A stretch of DNA of 64,000 nucleotides from Terasakiella pusilla DSM 6293 (GCF_000688235.1 NZ_JHYO01000012.1:62001-126000), one strand, 5' to 3'. Positions 17,507 through 25,714 are shown, counted from the first letter of the stretch. Translations and numbers: made by a program. Notes: generated by a model not told the origin, from the sequence alone.

Positions 17507-17543
17507 AAAAAGAGCGGGAGCGCAGATCAAACTGCACCCCCGC
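17507..17543 (-). terminator. Intrinsic terminator or attenuator between livK and livH
   Basis: Downstream of livK on the minus strand a 12-position stem (10 paired) around TTTGAT is followed by CTCTTTTT. Partial termination here would make more binding protein than permease, a common arrangement for ABC importers. Confidence 0.7.
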
Positions 17544-17549
17544 ATCTGG

Positions 17550-18719
17550 TTATCTTACGATTGACCAGTCACCGTCTTTGATTTCCAGCATTTTGAAGGC
17601 TGACAAATCAAGACCAAGGTGATCTTTTTCAGACATATTTACGACACCACCCGTTCCGATGTAGCCGCTTGTCTTTTCAATCTCGTTGCGCACCGCTTCT
17701 TTATCGGTAGAACCTGCACGAACCATCGCAGCAACCGCGATTTGCAGCCCGTCATACGCATGACCGCCAAAGGTGGAAACAGACCCGCCGTAGGCGTCAG
17801 AATAGGCAGCGGAATAGCCTTGAACCACCGGCTTTTGCGGATCGCTATCCGGCAACATATCGGCAACCAGCAAAGCTGCCGCCGGAAGGCGCACGCCCTC
17901 TGCCGCATCGCCTGCCAATTCAATAAACTTCTTAGAAGCCACGCCATGGGACTGATAGAGCGGCGCTGTCATGCCAAGCTGACGGTAGTTTTTCGTTACA
18001 ATCGCCGGACCTTGACCAAAGCCTGTATTGACAACCGCCTGAATACCGTCCACGCCTTTGATTTTTGTCAGCTGCGCGGTCATGTCTGTATCTTTTGGAC
18101 CATAAGATTCAGACGCTGCAATATTGATCTTATAGGCAGGTGCCAGTTTTGTACATTGCCCCTGCATCGACTTACCAAACCCCCCTGTACCGGAGATCAA
18201 GGCAATGGTCGTCAGGCCGCGGGATTGCAAATCTTCAAAGATTTTACCACAGGCCATTTTATCTGTATGAGGTGTTTTGAAGACCCACTTTTTGACAGGC
18301 TCAACAATCGCAACCGCACCGGCAAGCGAGATAAAGGGCACTTCGGCTTTTTCAACAATCGGCACCACTGCCATGGTCGCACCGGACGTAGAGCCGCCGA
18401 TGATCACATCGACTTCATCCTGACTGACCAGACGCTTAACCGCCGTAATGGCTTTTTTGGAATCTACACCAACATCATATTGGACAAGCTCCAACTGACG
18501 CCCTAAAACGCCGCCGCCCTTGTTCAACTCCTCGATGTAAAGTTCCAGTGTTTTCAGTTCCGGATCCCCCAGAAAAGAAGCCGGACCCGTTACAGATAAA
18601 AATGTGCCGATCTTGATCGGGTCTGCCGCTTCTGCATTGGATGCAGACACCGCCAAAGCACCGGCAACCATCCCCAGTGCAACGAGTGATTTTTTTAGTC
18701 CTTTTTGACGTGAAGTCAT
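17550..18719 (-). CDS. livK: LivK-type periplasmic substrate-binding protein
   Basis: A 389-aa type I periplasmic binding protein. The ATG at 18719 is preceded by GGGAGG and gives a clean signal peptide (basic MTSRQKGLKK, hydrophobic core, predicted cleavage after NAEA near residue 26); a 12-residue longer start lacks these. The mature protein starts ADPIKIGTFLSVTGP, the classic ABC-type amide/branched-chain receptor fold. Binding of phenylacetate or related aromatic acids is inferred from the island. Between this gene and livH lies a terminator-like hairpin. A 14-bp palindrome sits about 70 bp upstream. Confidence 0.92.
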   Translation of the reverse strand: MTSRQKGLKKSLVALGMVAGALAVSASNAEAADPIKIGTFLSVTGPASFLGDPELKTLELYIEELNKGGGVLGRQLELVQYDVGVDSKKAITAVKRLVSQDEVDVIIGGSTSGATMAVVPIVEKAEVPFISLAGAVAIVEPVKKWVFKTPHTDKMACGKIFEDLQSRGLTTIALISGTGGFGKSMQGQCTKLAPAYKINIAASESYGPKDTDMTAQLTKIKGVDGIQAVVNTGFGQGPAIVTKNYRQLGMTAPLYQSHGVASKKFIELAGDAAEGVRLPAAALLVADMLPDSDPQKPVVQGYSAAYSDAYGGSVSTFGGHAYDGLQIAVAAMVRAGSTDKEAVRNEIEKTSGYIGTGGVVNMSEKDHLGLDLSAFKMLEIKDGDWSIVR

Positions 18720-18786
18720 AATTGTTTGCCTCCCAAAGACAATTTTGTTGAACATTTTTTAGTTCGAGCTTTTGCTCTTTTTATTT

Positions 18787-18800
18787 GTTTCAATTGAAAC
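18787..18800. promoter_or_regulatory. Perfect 14-bp palindrome upstream of livK
   Basis: GTTTCAATTGAAAC is self-complementary over its full length and lies 68 bp before the livK start, in an AT-rich promoter region. Size and place fit an operator for a dimeric regulator. It does not resemble the TGTATC motif elsewhere in the island. Confidence 0.45.
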
Positions 18801-18806
18801 TAATTA

Positions 18807-18857
18807 AACCTGCATTATCCGTCAACCAAAAAACATGAGTTGGGGATAATACAGGTT
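18807..18857. repeat. Long inverted repeat between the 133-aa gene and livK
   Basis: AACCTGCATTATCC (18807-18820) pairs with GGATAATACAGGTT (18844-18857) at 13 of 14 positions. An inner CAAC/GTTG extends the stem, leaving a 12-base loop. No T run follows on either strand, so it is not a classical intrinsic terminator. It could be an RNA-stabilising hairpin at the 3' end of the oxygenase transcript, or an operator. Confidence 0.6.
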
Positions 18858-18869
18858 GCGCCCCCTGTG

Positions 18870-19271
18870 TTAGGCCGCACGTGACATCAACATGGCTTGC
18901 ACTTTTTCGCGTGCGTCACCAAAGTCTTCAACGCTGTGTTCGTAGCGGTCACGGGCAACAGCGTATTTTTCCACCAGATCGGTTTCAATCGCGCCGTTAA
19001 AGATGCTGACATGAAGGCGTTCGCATTCATCCAGGTAATGATCTGCCAACAATCTGATTTTCATATAGTCACACGCCGCCGTGCGAAGCTCTTCACTCAG
19101 GGCGTCATAAGACGGCACCTGCGCTTGCGGCAAAGGAAAATCACCGCGCAAGTGCTCCCACATTTCTGCCCAGTCGTCGCGGGTCTGGCCATCTTCAAAA
19201 TGGGCATAACCGAACTTGGACAACACACTGCGACCGTTAGAAAATAGTTTGTTTGGTAGTTCCGGGATCAT
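18870..19271 (-). CDS. Small unknown protein co-encoded with the PaaA-like oxygenase
   Basis: A 133-aa soluble, probably helical protein. AGGAGG nine bases before the ATG at 19271 makes the start secure. It begins 27 bp after the 275-aa oxygenase gene and must be co-transcribed. The N-terminal part is rich in aromatic and acidic residues (HFEDGQTRDDWAEMWEHL); the rest looks like two or three amphipathic helices with a Cys-containing DECERLH stretch. No signal peptide or membrane segment. It does not resemble PaaB (about 95 aa) or PaaD, which fill the small-subunit and maturation roles in the standard epoxidase. I infer a small subunit or effector of the oxygenase. Family unrecognised. Confidence 0.75.
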   Translation of the reverse strand: MIPELPNKLFSNGRSVLSKFGYAHFEDGQTRDDWAEMWEHLRGDFPLPQAQVPSYDALSEELRTAACDYMKIRLLADHYLDECERLHVSIFNGAIETDLVEKYAVARDRYEHSVEDFGDAREKVQAMLMSRAA

Positions 19272-19298
19272 GCGAAACGCCTCCTTGTCTTTATTGTT

Positions 19299-20126
19299 TT
19301 ACACAGCCGCTTTGGACACTTGAATATCCAGATCGGCGGCTTCGTAACCGACACGCATGTCATAATCAGCTTCCACGCCTTGCGGCATGTCCAGACCAAC
19401 TTCTTTCAAGCGAGATTCCAAGAGTTCCAGATATTCTTCCTGCAGCTCTTCCGGCTTTTTAACCTTGATGCCGTATTCGTAGTATTTGTCGAACATGGCA
19501 GATTGCTTATCCCCCGGCTTGGACGGACGACCGTAGAACCCAAGACCGACTTTCATGAACTTTTCGATGCGCTTTTGCATAAATTCACGGGTTTCTTCCC
19601 CGCCAAATTCGATACAGCGTTTGGATGCCCAAACACCAAAAGCCAAATGGCCGTATTCTTCTTTATGGATACGCACATTCACACGCGCCCATGGCAGATA
19701 CGAACATTCGCGGTACTGACCCAAAAACGCCACCGCAGCCGGGGTTACGACTGTGGAGAACAACGCCACATCTTCCCAGCATTCAAACAATTTCGACCAG
19801 TTTTCTTTACGAAAACCGTTGATCACTGTTACTTTTTGAGGGTCAGGATTGTTTGGATTTGTCACCAGTTCACGCAGACGCGCGTTTACATCCACCCCAA
19901 GGTCGGACATCAGGTTCCAGACATAATAGCCATGGCCCATTTCTTCCATTACCTTTTTCGACAAACGATAGGCTTCCTCCGGACGGGGCGCAAAACGCAT
20001 ATTTTCCGCCACACGTTGCGCACCGGCATATTCTGAATCCGCTTGAAAGCTCATCAGATTAAGTAAGAGCTTTTTATACTCTTCTGGCAACTCATCCCCT
20101 TTATCGTACGTCTTCCAATTAGCCAT
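19299..20126 (-). CDS. PaaA-like diiron oxygenase, probable catalytic subunit of an atypical phenylacetyl-CoA epoxidase
   Basis: A 275-aa ferritin-like protein of the PaaA/PaaC family. Compared by eye with E. coli PaaA, E32, E62 and H65 fall at the same spacing as PaaA E42, E72 and H75, and the second half keeps CSYLPWAR and the ExxH E157-H160 (KEEYGH). It is shorter than PaaA (about 309 aa) and diverges elsewhere. GGAGGAAACAG precedes the ATG. The promoter region carries TATAAT overlapped by an inverted repeat of the island motif. The likely reaction is O2- and NADPH-dependent epoxidation of the phenylacetyl-CoA ring, since paaG-K are present and paaABCDE is not. Catalysis and substrate are inferred. 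Confidence 0.82.
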   Translation of the reverse strand: MANWKTYDKGDELPEEYKKLLLNLMSFQADSEYAGAQRVAENMRFAPRPEEAYRLSKKVMEEMGHGYYVWNLMSDLGVDVNARLRELVTNPNNPDPQKVTVINGFRKENWSKLFECWEDVALFSTVVTPAAVAFLGQYRECSYLPWARVNVRIHKEEYGHLAFGVWASKRCIEFGGEETREFMQKRIEKFMKVGLGFYGRPSKPGDKQSAMFDKYYEYGIKVKKPEELQEEYLELLESRLKEVGLDMPQGVEADYDMRVGYEAADLDIQVSKAAV

Positions 20127-20173
20127 CTGTTTCCTCCAGCTGTTATTTCAAGATCGTCAGAGCGCTTGAAAAT

Positions 20174-20221
20174 ATTATATGACACACTTAATGATTCTTT
20201 TATGAGAATAATGTATCATAT
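20174..20221 (-). promoter_or_regulatory. -10 box and operator-like inverted repeat upstream of the PaaA-like gene
   Basis: TATAAT (complement of 20174-20179) lies about 48 bp before the start codon and is overlapped by ATATGACACA (20177-20186). The partner TGTATCATAT (20212-20221) pairs at 9 of 10 positions, and TGTATCATATTAA (20212-20224) is copy 3 of the island motif. A repressor bound here would cover the promoter. No good -35 box is visible. Confidence 0.55.
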
Positions 20222-20321
20222 TAATTTCTGTCAAACCCTTTTTATACCCTCCCGGCCACAACCGCTTATAACCCAATTAAACTGCCATATTTTACAACAT
20301 CATACCGCAGTGCACATTAAT

Positions 20322-20334
20322 TTCAGATGATACA
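20322..20334 (-). promoter_or_regulatory. Shared 13-bp motif, copy 4 (upstream of paaX)
   Basis: Read on the minus strand, TGTATCATCTGAA matches the other three copies at 11 of 13 positions against the 20212 copy. It lies about 150 bp before paaX, consistent with autoregulation. Confidence 0.45.
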
Positions 20335-20486
20335 TTTTTTAATATGGTACACTTTTTATGATGACATATTAAAAAACAGTAACTAATATTATTGCATGGA
20401 GTAAACGCTGAAATCACTTTCATCCTGTGCTATGACAGGGGCCAGTGATTTTACATCTCCATTCAAGTTCACAAAGGCCCTCAACC

Positions 20487-21458
20487 ATGAGCAAAAATAA
20501 AAAGATATATGACTCCATTATCGACCTGCGGGACAAGACGACCCTGCGGGCGAAGTCATTGCTTGTCACCGTCTATGGGGATGCCATCCTGCCCCATGGT
20601 GACTCGGTCTGGTTGGGCAGCCTGATTAACCTTGTCGAACCGTTCGGCCTGTCCGAACGTATGGTGCGTACCGCAGTCTTTCGCCTCTCCAAAGATGACT
20701 GGCTGACCTCTACCCAAATTGGACGACGCAGCTATTACAAACTCACCGAAGTTGGTCGGCGCCGCTTTGAAACGGCCCATCGGCGCATTTATGCCTCCCC
20801 GCAAAAATCATGGAACGGGGAATGGCTGATGGTGATTGTCAACAAGGCCAATCTGACACAAGAAATCCGCGATCAGTTACGTCGGGAATTTCAGTGGCTC
20901 GGCTTTGGCACCATTGCCCCCAACGTCTTTGCCCACCCGGCAGCGGACCTAGGTGCGGTACGCCAAATCATCCAGGAACTGAATGTGGAAGATGATGTGG
21001 TCACCATGGCAGCGCGCGCCGATCGTCATTCCGGCACCATTCCCCATCGCAACATGGTGCACAGCAGCTGGGACTTGGAACAACTGTCCCATGATTACAA
21101 TAATTTTTTAAACGCGTTTCGTCCCCTCTATCACGCGCTCAACAGCGAAGACAGAATCGATCCGCAAAACGCCTTTATGGTACGCACCCTGCTGATCCAC
21201 GAGTTTCGCCGGATCATGCTGCGCGACCCGATGCTGCCAGATGAGTTGCTGCACACGGACTGGCCCGGCTCAACCGCCGCATCGCTCTGTGCCAACCTTT
21301 ACCGTCTCTGCACCTCAAGTGCAGAAAAACATCTTGAAAATATGCTGGAAACGGCTGAAGGCCCACTGCCCGATGCCAGCCCCTACTTTTACAATCGTTT
21401 CGGGGGACTGGAAGGGATTGCCGACAGCCCCCACACCGAGGAGATACTCACTCTATGA
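20487..21458 (+). CDS. paaX: PaaX-family transcriptional repressor of phenylacetate degradation
   Basis: A 323-aa protein. The N-terminal winged helix (LRAKSLLVTVYGDAI, then SERMVRTAVFRLSKDDWL and IGRRSYYKLTEVGRRR) and the following domain (SWNGEWLMVI...) are the PaaX signature. PaaX repressors respond to phenylacetyl-CoA. The ATG at 20487 has AAAGG about nine bases upstream; the longer frame from 20445 lacks a site. It overlaps the reductase gene by ATGA, coupling regulator and electron donor. Probable targets are the motif copies at 5690, 6560, 20212 and 20322; this link is inferred. Confidence 0.9.
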   Translation: MSKNKKIYDSIIDLRDKTTLRAKSLLVTVYGDAILPHGDSVWLGSLINLVEPFGLSERMVRTAVFRLSKDDWLTSTQIGRRSYYKLTEVGRRRFETAHRRIYASPQKSWNGEWLMVIVNKANLTQEIRDQLRREFQWLGFGTIAPNVFAHPAADLGAVRQIIQELNVEDDVVTMAARADRHSGTIPHRNMVHSSWDLEQLSHDYNNFLNAFRPLYHALNSEDRIDPQNAFMVRTLLIHEFRRIMLRDPMLPDELLHTDWPGSTAASLCANLYRLCTSSAEKHLENMLETAEGPLPDASPYFYNRFGGLEGIADSPHTEEILTL

Positions 21459-22726
21459 GCGCAAAAATCGCGATTATCGGTTCCGGTCCCAGCGGCTTTT
21501 ATGCTGCGGACACCTTCGCCAAAAAAATGCCCGATTGCAAAATCGACATTATTGATCGTCTGCACACCCCGTTCGGCCTTGTCCGCGCCGGGGTTGCGCC
21601 AGACCATCAAGGCACCAAAAACATCACCCGACAGTTTGAACGCACCATGCAAAATGACGCGGTGCGCTTTATCGGGAATGTGGAAATCGGTCGCGATATC
21701 TCATATGACGAACTTAAAGACCTGTACGATATTGTCTTTCTCGCCATCGGTGCGGCAACTGATCGTAAGCTGGGTATTGCGGGGGAAGATCTGGACGGGG
21801 TGTATGGCTCTGCCGCCTTTGTGGGGTGGTACAACGGCCACCCCGACTTTGTGGACCTCGCCCCCAAACTCGGTCCCCACGGGGTTGCGATTATCGGCAA
21901 CGGCAATGTTGCCATCGACATTGTGCGCGTCCTTGCAAAAAATGCCGATGAAATGGAAGGCTCCGACCTGTGTGTCCATGCGGAAGAACGTATCCGGCGC
22001 GCCAATGTGAGTGATTTTTACATGATCGGACGACGCGGTGCCGCCCACGCCGCCTTCACCCCATCCGAAGCCAATGAGCTGGGCCACCTGCAGGACTGCC
22101 ATCCGGTTATTTTAAATGATGACCTGAGCGAAGCCCCGACGGATGACGATCCCAAATCCCTTAAAAATAAAGAAAAAAATCTGGAAATTCTGCGCGGACT
22201 AAAGGATCAGGACCGCGCCGATAAAGCCAAGACCCTTCATATGCAGTTTTGGGCCAAACCGGTTGCTATCCTGGGCGACACAGCCGTCACCGGCTTGCGC
22301 TTAGAGCGCACAAAACTGGATCAGGGCCGCGTTGTCGGCACGGGGGAGACGTTTGATATTGCGGTATCTTGCGTAATTTCCGCCATTGGCTATGAAACCC
22401 GACCCTTTGACGGCCTGCCCATGAACGCAGGCATCGTCAAAAACAACGACGGTGTCGTCGAAAGCGGGGTCTATGTATCCGGCTGGGCAAAACACGGCCC
22501 GCAAGGGACCATCCCCACAAACCGTAAAGAATCAATGGAAATGGCAAAACGCGCTATGGATGATTTTGCCGGTGCCAGCGATAAAATCGGACCCAAAGGA
22601 CTAGATAAACTGTTGAGCGACCGCGGCGTCCACAGTGTTGATTTTGCAAACTGGAAAATGATTGAACAACGTGAAGAACAGGCCGCCCGTGACGGCCGCG
22701 TGCGTGAAAAAATCGTCTCTTTCTAA
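21455..22726 (+). CDS. Adrenodoxin-reductase/FprA-type NADPH-ferredoxin(flavodoxin) reductase
   Basis: A 423-aa flavoprotein. The FAD-binding GSGPSG is at residues 9-14, the HTPFGLVRAGVAPDH motif of the adrenodoxin reductase family follows, the NADPH-site GNGNVAIDIVRVL lies near residue 147, and the C-terminal SGWAKHGPQGTIPTNR is a family hallmark. It is unrelated to the plant-type reductase PaaE. It is translationally coupled to paaX. I infer it reduces the flavodoxin of the island (5082) to drive the diiron oxygenase; a ferredoxin encoded elsewhere is the alternative. Confidence 0.9.
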   Translation: MSAKIAIIGSGPSGFYAADTFAKKMPDCKIDIIDRLHTPFGLVRAGVAPDHQGTKNITRQFERTMQNDAVRFIGNVEIGRDISYDELKDLYDIVFLAIGAATDRKLGIAGEDLDGVYGSAAFVGWYNGHPDFVDLAPKLGPHGVAIIGNGNVAIDIVRVLAKNADEMEGSDLCVHAEERIRRANVSDFYMIGRRGAAHAAFTPSEANELGHLQDCHPVILNDDLSEAPTDDDPKSLKNKEKNLEILRGLKDQDRADKAKTLHMQFWAKPVAILGDTAVTGLRLERTKLDQGRVVGTGETFDIAVSCVISAIGYETRPFDGLPMNAGIVKNNDGVVESGVYVSGWAKHGPQGTIPTNRKESMEMAKRAMDDFAGASDKIGPKGLDKLLSDRGVHSVDFANWKMIEQREEQAARDGRVREKIVSF

Positions 22727-22750
22727 ACTCTTATCTTTCCCATTTAGCAT

Positions 22751-25468
22751 TTAATGTTTGGCGCGATCTGAAAACGGCACCGTAAAATAAAAGGTCGCGC
22801 CTTTTTCAAATTCACTTTCCACCCAGATGCGCCCCCCAAAATGGTCGATGATCCGGCGACAGATGGCTAACCCCAAACCAGACCCGGTCGGGTTGCCCGT
22901 GCCCACCTGCTTGGATTGGTAGAATTTTTCAAAGACAAGGTCCAGTTCATCCGCATGAAGGCCGGGGCCAAAGTCCTGTACGCCAACCAAGACGTGATCA
23001 CCTTGATCTTTCAAGGTAATATTCACCGCACCACCTTGGCCTTTGTAAATTTTTTGCGCATTGGACACGAGGTTGATGATTACCTGTGTCAACTTATCCT
23101 TATCCCCCAGCACCAAAGACAGATACTTCGGCACCTCCACATTTAGCTGCACGCCCTCTTTCTCACATTCTTTGCTCAGGGTTTCGACCCCATGCTGGAT
23201 CACATCGCGCATCTCCACTTCGCCGATATCCCAGGTTTCGCGTCCCGACTCGATGCGGGCAAGGTCCAGGACCTGATTGATCAAGCGGGTCAGGCGCTGA
23301 CATTCCTCCACCATCACCCCTAAAAACTGTTGGCGGCGACCCAGCTCAAGATCCGGGTTATCGTGCAAAATTTCGGTAAAGCCGCGAATAGAGGTCAAAG
23401 GCGTGCGTAATTCATGAGCAACGTGAGACAAAAACTCGTCTTTCAAGCGATCCAACTGTCGCAAACGAGCGTTTGCTTCTTTTAGTTCCGCCGTTGCCTC
23501 TTCCAAGGCATTGGATTTTTGCTCCAACTGATAGGAATATTCAATCACGTGGGAGGCTTCGTCCAGCACCTCCAACATTTCGTCAAGACTTGCCCCCTTG
23601 CCTTTTACCACGCTTGCCACCAGAACCCGCGCAGAGGCCGACCCGATGGCCCCCGCCAGCAGTCGTTCACAAAAGCGCACGGTATAGGGTTCCGCCATAT
23701 CCCAATGTTCCGGGTCTTGATTGCGCCGTTTGGCATGTTCGTTAAAAGCAGTCAGGGTCGCGTTGGTCCCAATATAGCGCGCGCACAGATCGCGCAGTTC
23801 CTTCACCGACACTTGCGCGCCCCAAAAACCCACGGATGGATTAATCGCATTTTGGCGATCCACCTCAACAAACAAAGTAGCCTGAATACGTTCAATCGCA
23901 CTGGGGCGATCAAACAGAGACACCAGACAATACATCCCCACATTCGCCACCATGGACCAGAACATGGAATGGGTAATGTGGTCCGGCTCCATCAATCCAA
24001 ACAAGGCGTAAGGTTTTAACAGCGTAATGCCAAAGGGACCATGGTTCACAAACGAAATGGGGATCCAATCTGACAAGGCAAAAGATGGCAGGACCAACGT
24101 ATAGGCCCAGACCAGAAAGCCCGCGACAAGCCCCGCAACCGCACCACGCTGTGTGCCCCCTTTCCAGTATATCCCACCAAGAATGATGGGGGCAAACTGG
24201 GCTGCCGCGACAAATGACACCAGCCCGATCGTCACCAGCGCATACGATTCCCCGATCGTGCGATAGTACAGAAAGCCAAGCAGCAGGATCATCAGGATGG
24301 CCATACGCCGGATAAACAGCAGCAATAAGCTCATATCCTGACGTTTTTCTAAACGGTCCTTAAAGTATCGCAGCAGGATGGGCATCACCAGATCATTACA
24401 AATCATGGTGGACAGACCGATTGCCGCCACAATCACCATCCCCGTTGCCGCCGACAAACCGCCGATAAAAACAAACAGCGCCAGCCACGGATGGCCTTCC
24501 GACAGCGGCAGGGCGAGGACAAACGTATCCGCATCCACCCCGCCATTGCTAAAATACAGCAAGCCCCCCAGCGCAATAGGCAACACAAACAGGTTAATCA
24601 ATAACAGATAAAGCGGAAACATCCAGATCGCGTTATTCAAATGTCGCTCGTCCGTTGCCTCGACCACAATGACCTGAAACTGACGGGGCAGAAAAATAGC
24701 CACCACCATCGCCAAGATGGAAATACTGACCCAGCTGCCTTCCACCCGTGACATGGTGACAAGCGGGGCAAGGTCAGGATGTTTGGCGGCACGGGCAAAG
24801 ATATCTCCCAACCCGTCATACATGCCGTAAGTGACAAAAAAGCCGACCGCTAAAAAGGCCAGCAATTTGATCACCGCTTCAAAGGCAATGGCCGTCACCA
24901 TGCCTTCGTGCTTTTCGGTCACATCAATATGACGGGTGCCAAAGACAATAGTAAAGGCCGCCATCAACAGCGCCACATACAGCGCTTTATCATCCCACAA
25001 TCCTTCGGGGGCGACCTGCGGTGTGTCCACCAAAACGTTATAACTGGTCCAGACCGCCTTGAGCTGAATGGAGATATAGGGCATGATCCCGACCACCGCG
25101 ATCACTGTCACCAGCCCGCCCAACACGTGGCTTTTGCCATAACGCGAAGCGACAAAATCCGCAATAGAGGTAATCCGGTGCTTGCGGCTGATGCGCATGA
25201 TCTTACCAATCACAAACCAGCCTAACAAAAAGATCAGAGTCGGCCCGATATAGATGGGTAAAAAACCGACCCCTGTTGTCGCCGCCCGACCGACGCTGCC
25301 ATAAAAGGTCCATGAGGTACAATAGACCGCAATGGACAAAGCATAAATCGTCGGGTTTTTAAGCAGGCTTTTACCTTGTTCGGCACGGCGATCCCCCCAA
25401 TAGGCAATCGCAAACAACAGCGCAAGATAAGCGGCGGAGGCCACAAAGATCGTCGTGTTGGACAACAT
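22751..25468 (-). CDS. Sodium/solute symporter-histidine kinase fusion sensor
   Basis: A 905-aa protein. About residues 1-490 form a 12-13 segment membrane domain of the SSS family; a linker of about 100 residues with a coiled coil precedes a HisKA domain (H-box SHVAHELRTPLTS, His about 679) and an HATPase domain (N box NLVSNAQ, G1 DFGPGL, G2 GSGLGLAI). No receiver domain follows. CbrA-type kinases share this plan and sense nutrient or amino acid status. Last gene of a five-gene minus-strand operon (gloB, gst, cupin, small membrane protein, kinase). The cognate response regulator is not in the window. Confidence 0.92.
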   Translation of the reverse strand: MLSNTTIFVASAAYLALLFAIAYWGDRRAEQGKSLLKNPTIYALSIAVYCTSWTFYGSVGRAATTGVGFLPIYIGPTLIFLLGWFVIGKIMRISRKHRITSIADFVASRYGKSHVLGGLVTVIAVVGIMPYISIQLKAVWTSYNVLVDTPQVAPEGLWDDKALYVALLMAAFTIVFGTRHIDVTEKHEGMVTAIAFEAVIKLLAFLAVGFFVTYGMYDGLGDIFARAAKHPDLAPLVTMSRVEGSWVSISILAMVVAIFLPRQFQVIVVEATDERHLNNAIWMFPLYLLLINLFVLPIALGGLLYFSNGGVDADTFVLALPLSEGHPWLALFVFIGGLSAATGMVIVAAIGLSTMICNDLVMPILLRYFKDRLEKRQDMSLLLLFIRRMAILMILLLGFLYYRTIGESYALVTIGLVSFVAAAQFAPIILGGIYWKGGTQRGAVAGLVAGFLVWAYTLVLPSFALSDWIPISFVNHGPFGITLLKPYALFGLMEPDHITHSMFWSMVANVGMYCLVSLFDRPSAIERIQATLFVEVDRQNAINPSVGFWGAQVSVKELRDLCARYIGTNATLTAFNEHAKRRNQDPEHWDMAEPYTVRFCERLLAGAIGSASARVLVASVVKGKGASLDEMLEVLDEASHVIEYSYQLEQKSNALEEATAELKEANARLRQLDRLKDEFLSHVAHELRTPLTSIRGFTEILHDNPDLELGRRQQFLGVMVEECQRLTRLINQVLDLARIESGRETWDIGEVEMRDVIQHGVETLSKECEKEGVQLNVEVPKYLSLVLGDKDKLTQVIINLVSNAQKIYKGQGGAVNITLKDQGDHVLVGVQDFGPGLHADELDLVFEKFYQSKQVGTGNPTGSGLGLAICRRIIDHFGGRIWVESEFEKGATFYFTVPFSDRAKH

Positions 25469-25473
25469 GGGAG

Positions 25474-25713
25474 CTACTCCTCCCTCGTGTCATGATCATC
25501 TTTTAAATCCATCTGACGACGGATAACAAGCACAGCCGCAATGGCAATCAGCCCTGCCCAAATGCCGAAAATATAAATCAACAGGACCGGCACACCAAAC
25601 AGCGTCACATCGGCCCCGCGATCAAACAAACTGATAAACGCCGGTGAAAACAAGACAGCCCCCAGCACGCACAAGCCTGCCAAACGTTCCCTTGTTATCC
25701 CCGGTCGCAACAT
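25474..25713 (-). CDS. Small two-helix membrane protein next to the symporter/kinase
   Basis: A 79-aa protein with two hydrophobic segments (about residues 9-29 and 35-62) and a charged tail (RRQMDLKDDHDTREE). It lies 1 bp after the cupin gene and 5 bp before the symporter-kinase. Small companions of SSS transporters with this layout are common, so it may be an accessory subunit. Specific family not assigned. Confidence 0.75.
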   Translation of the reverse strand: MLRPGITRERLAGLCVLGAVLFSPAFISLFDRGADVTLFGVPVLLIYIFGIWAGLIAIAAVLVIRRQMDLKDDHDTREE

Positions 25714-25714
25714 C

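Larger units (their letters stand above)
20127..20486. other. Divergent regulatory region between the PaaA-like oxygenase and paaX
   Basis: This 360-bp AT-rich region holds no gene. It contains the ribosome sites of both neighbours, a TATAAT for the minus-strand gene, the inverted repeat 20177-20221, and a second cluster (20322-20350) with TGATACA and ATATGGTACACTT. The latter resembles ATATGACACACTT at 20177, suggesting several binding sites for one regulator. Confidence 0.6.

Noticed and set aside
18870-19271. PaaB identity for the 133-aa protein
   Set aside because: Position suggested PaaB, but the length and sequence do not fit PaaB (about 95 aa with a conserved ferredoxin-like start).
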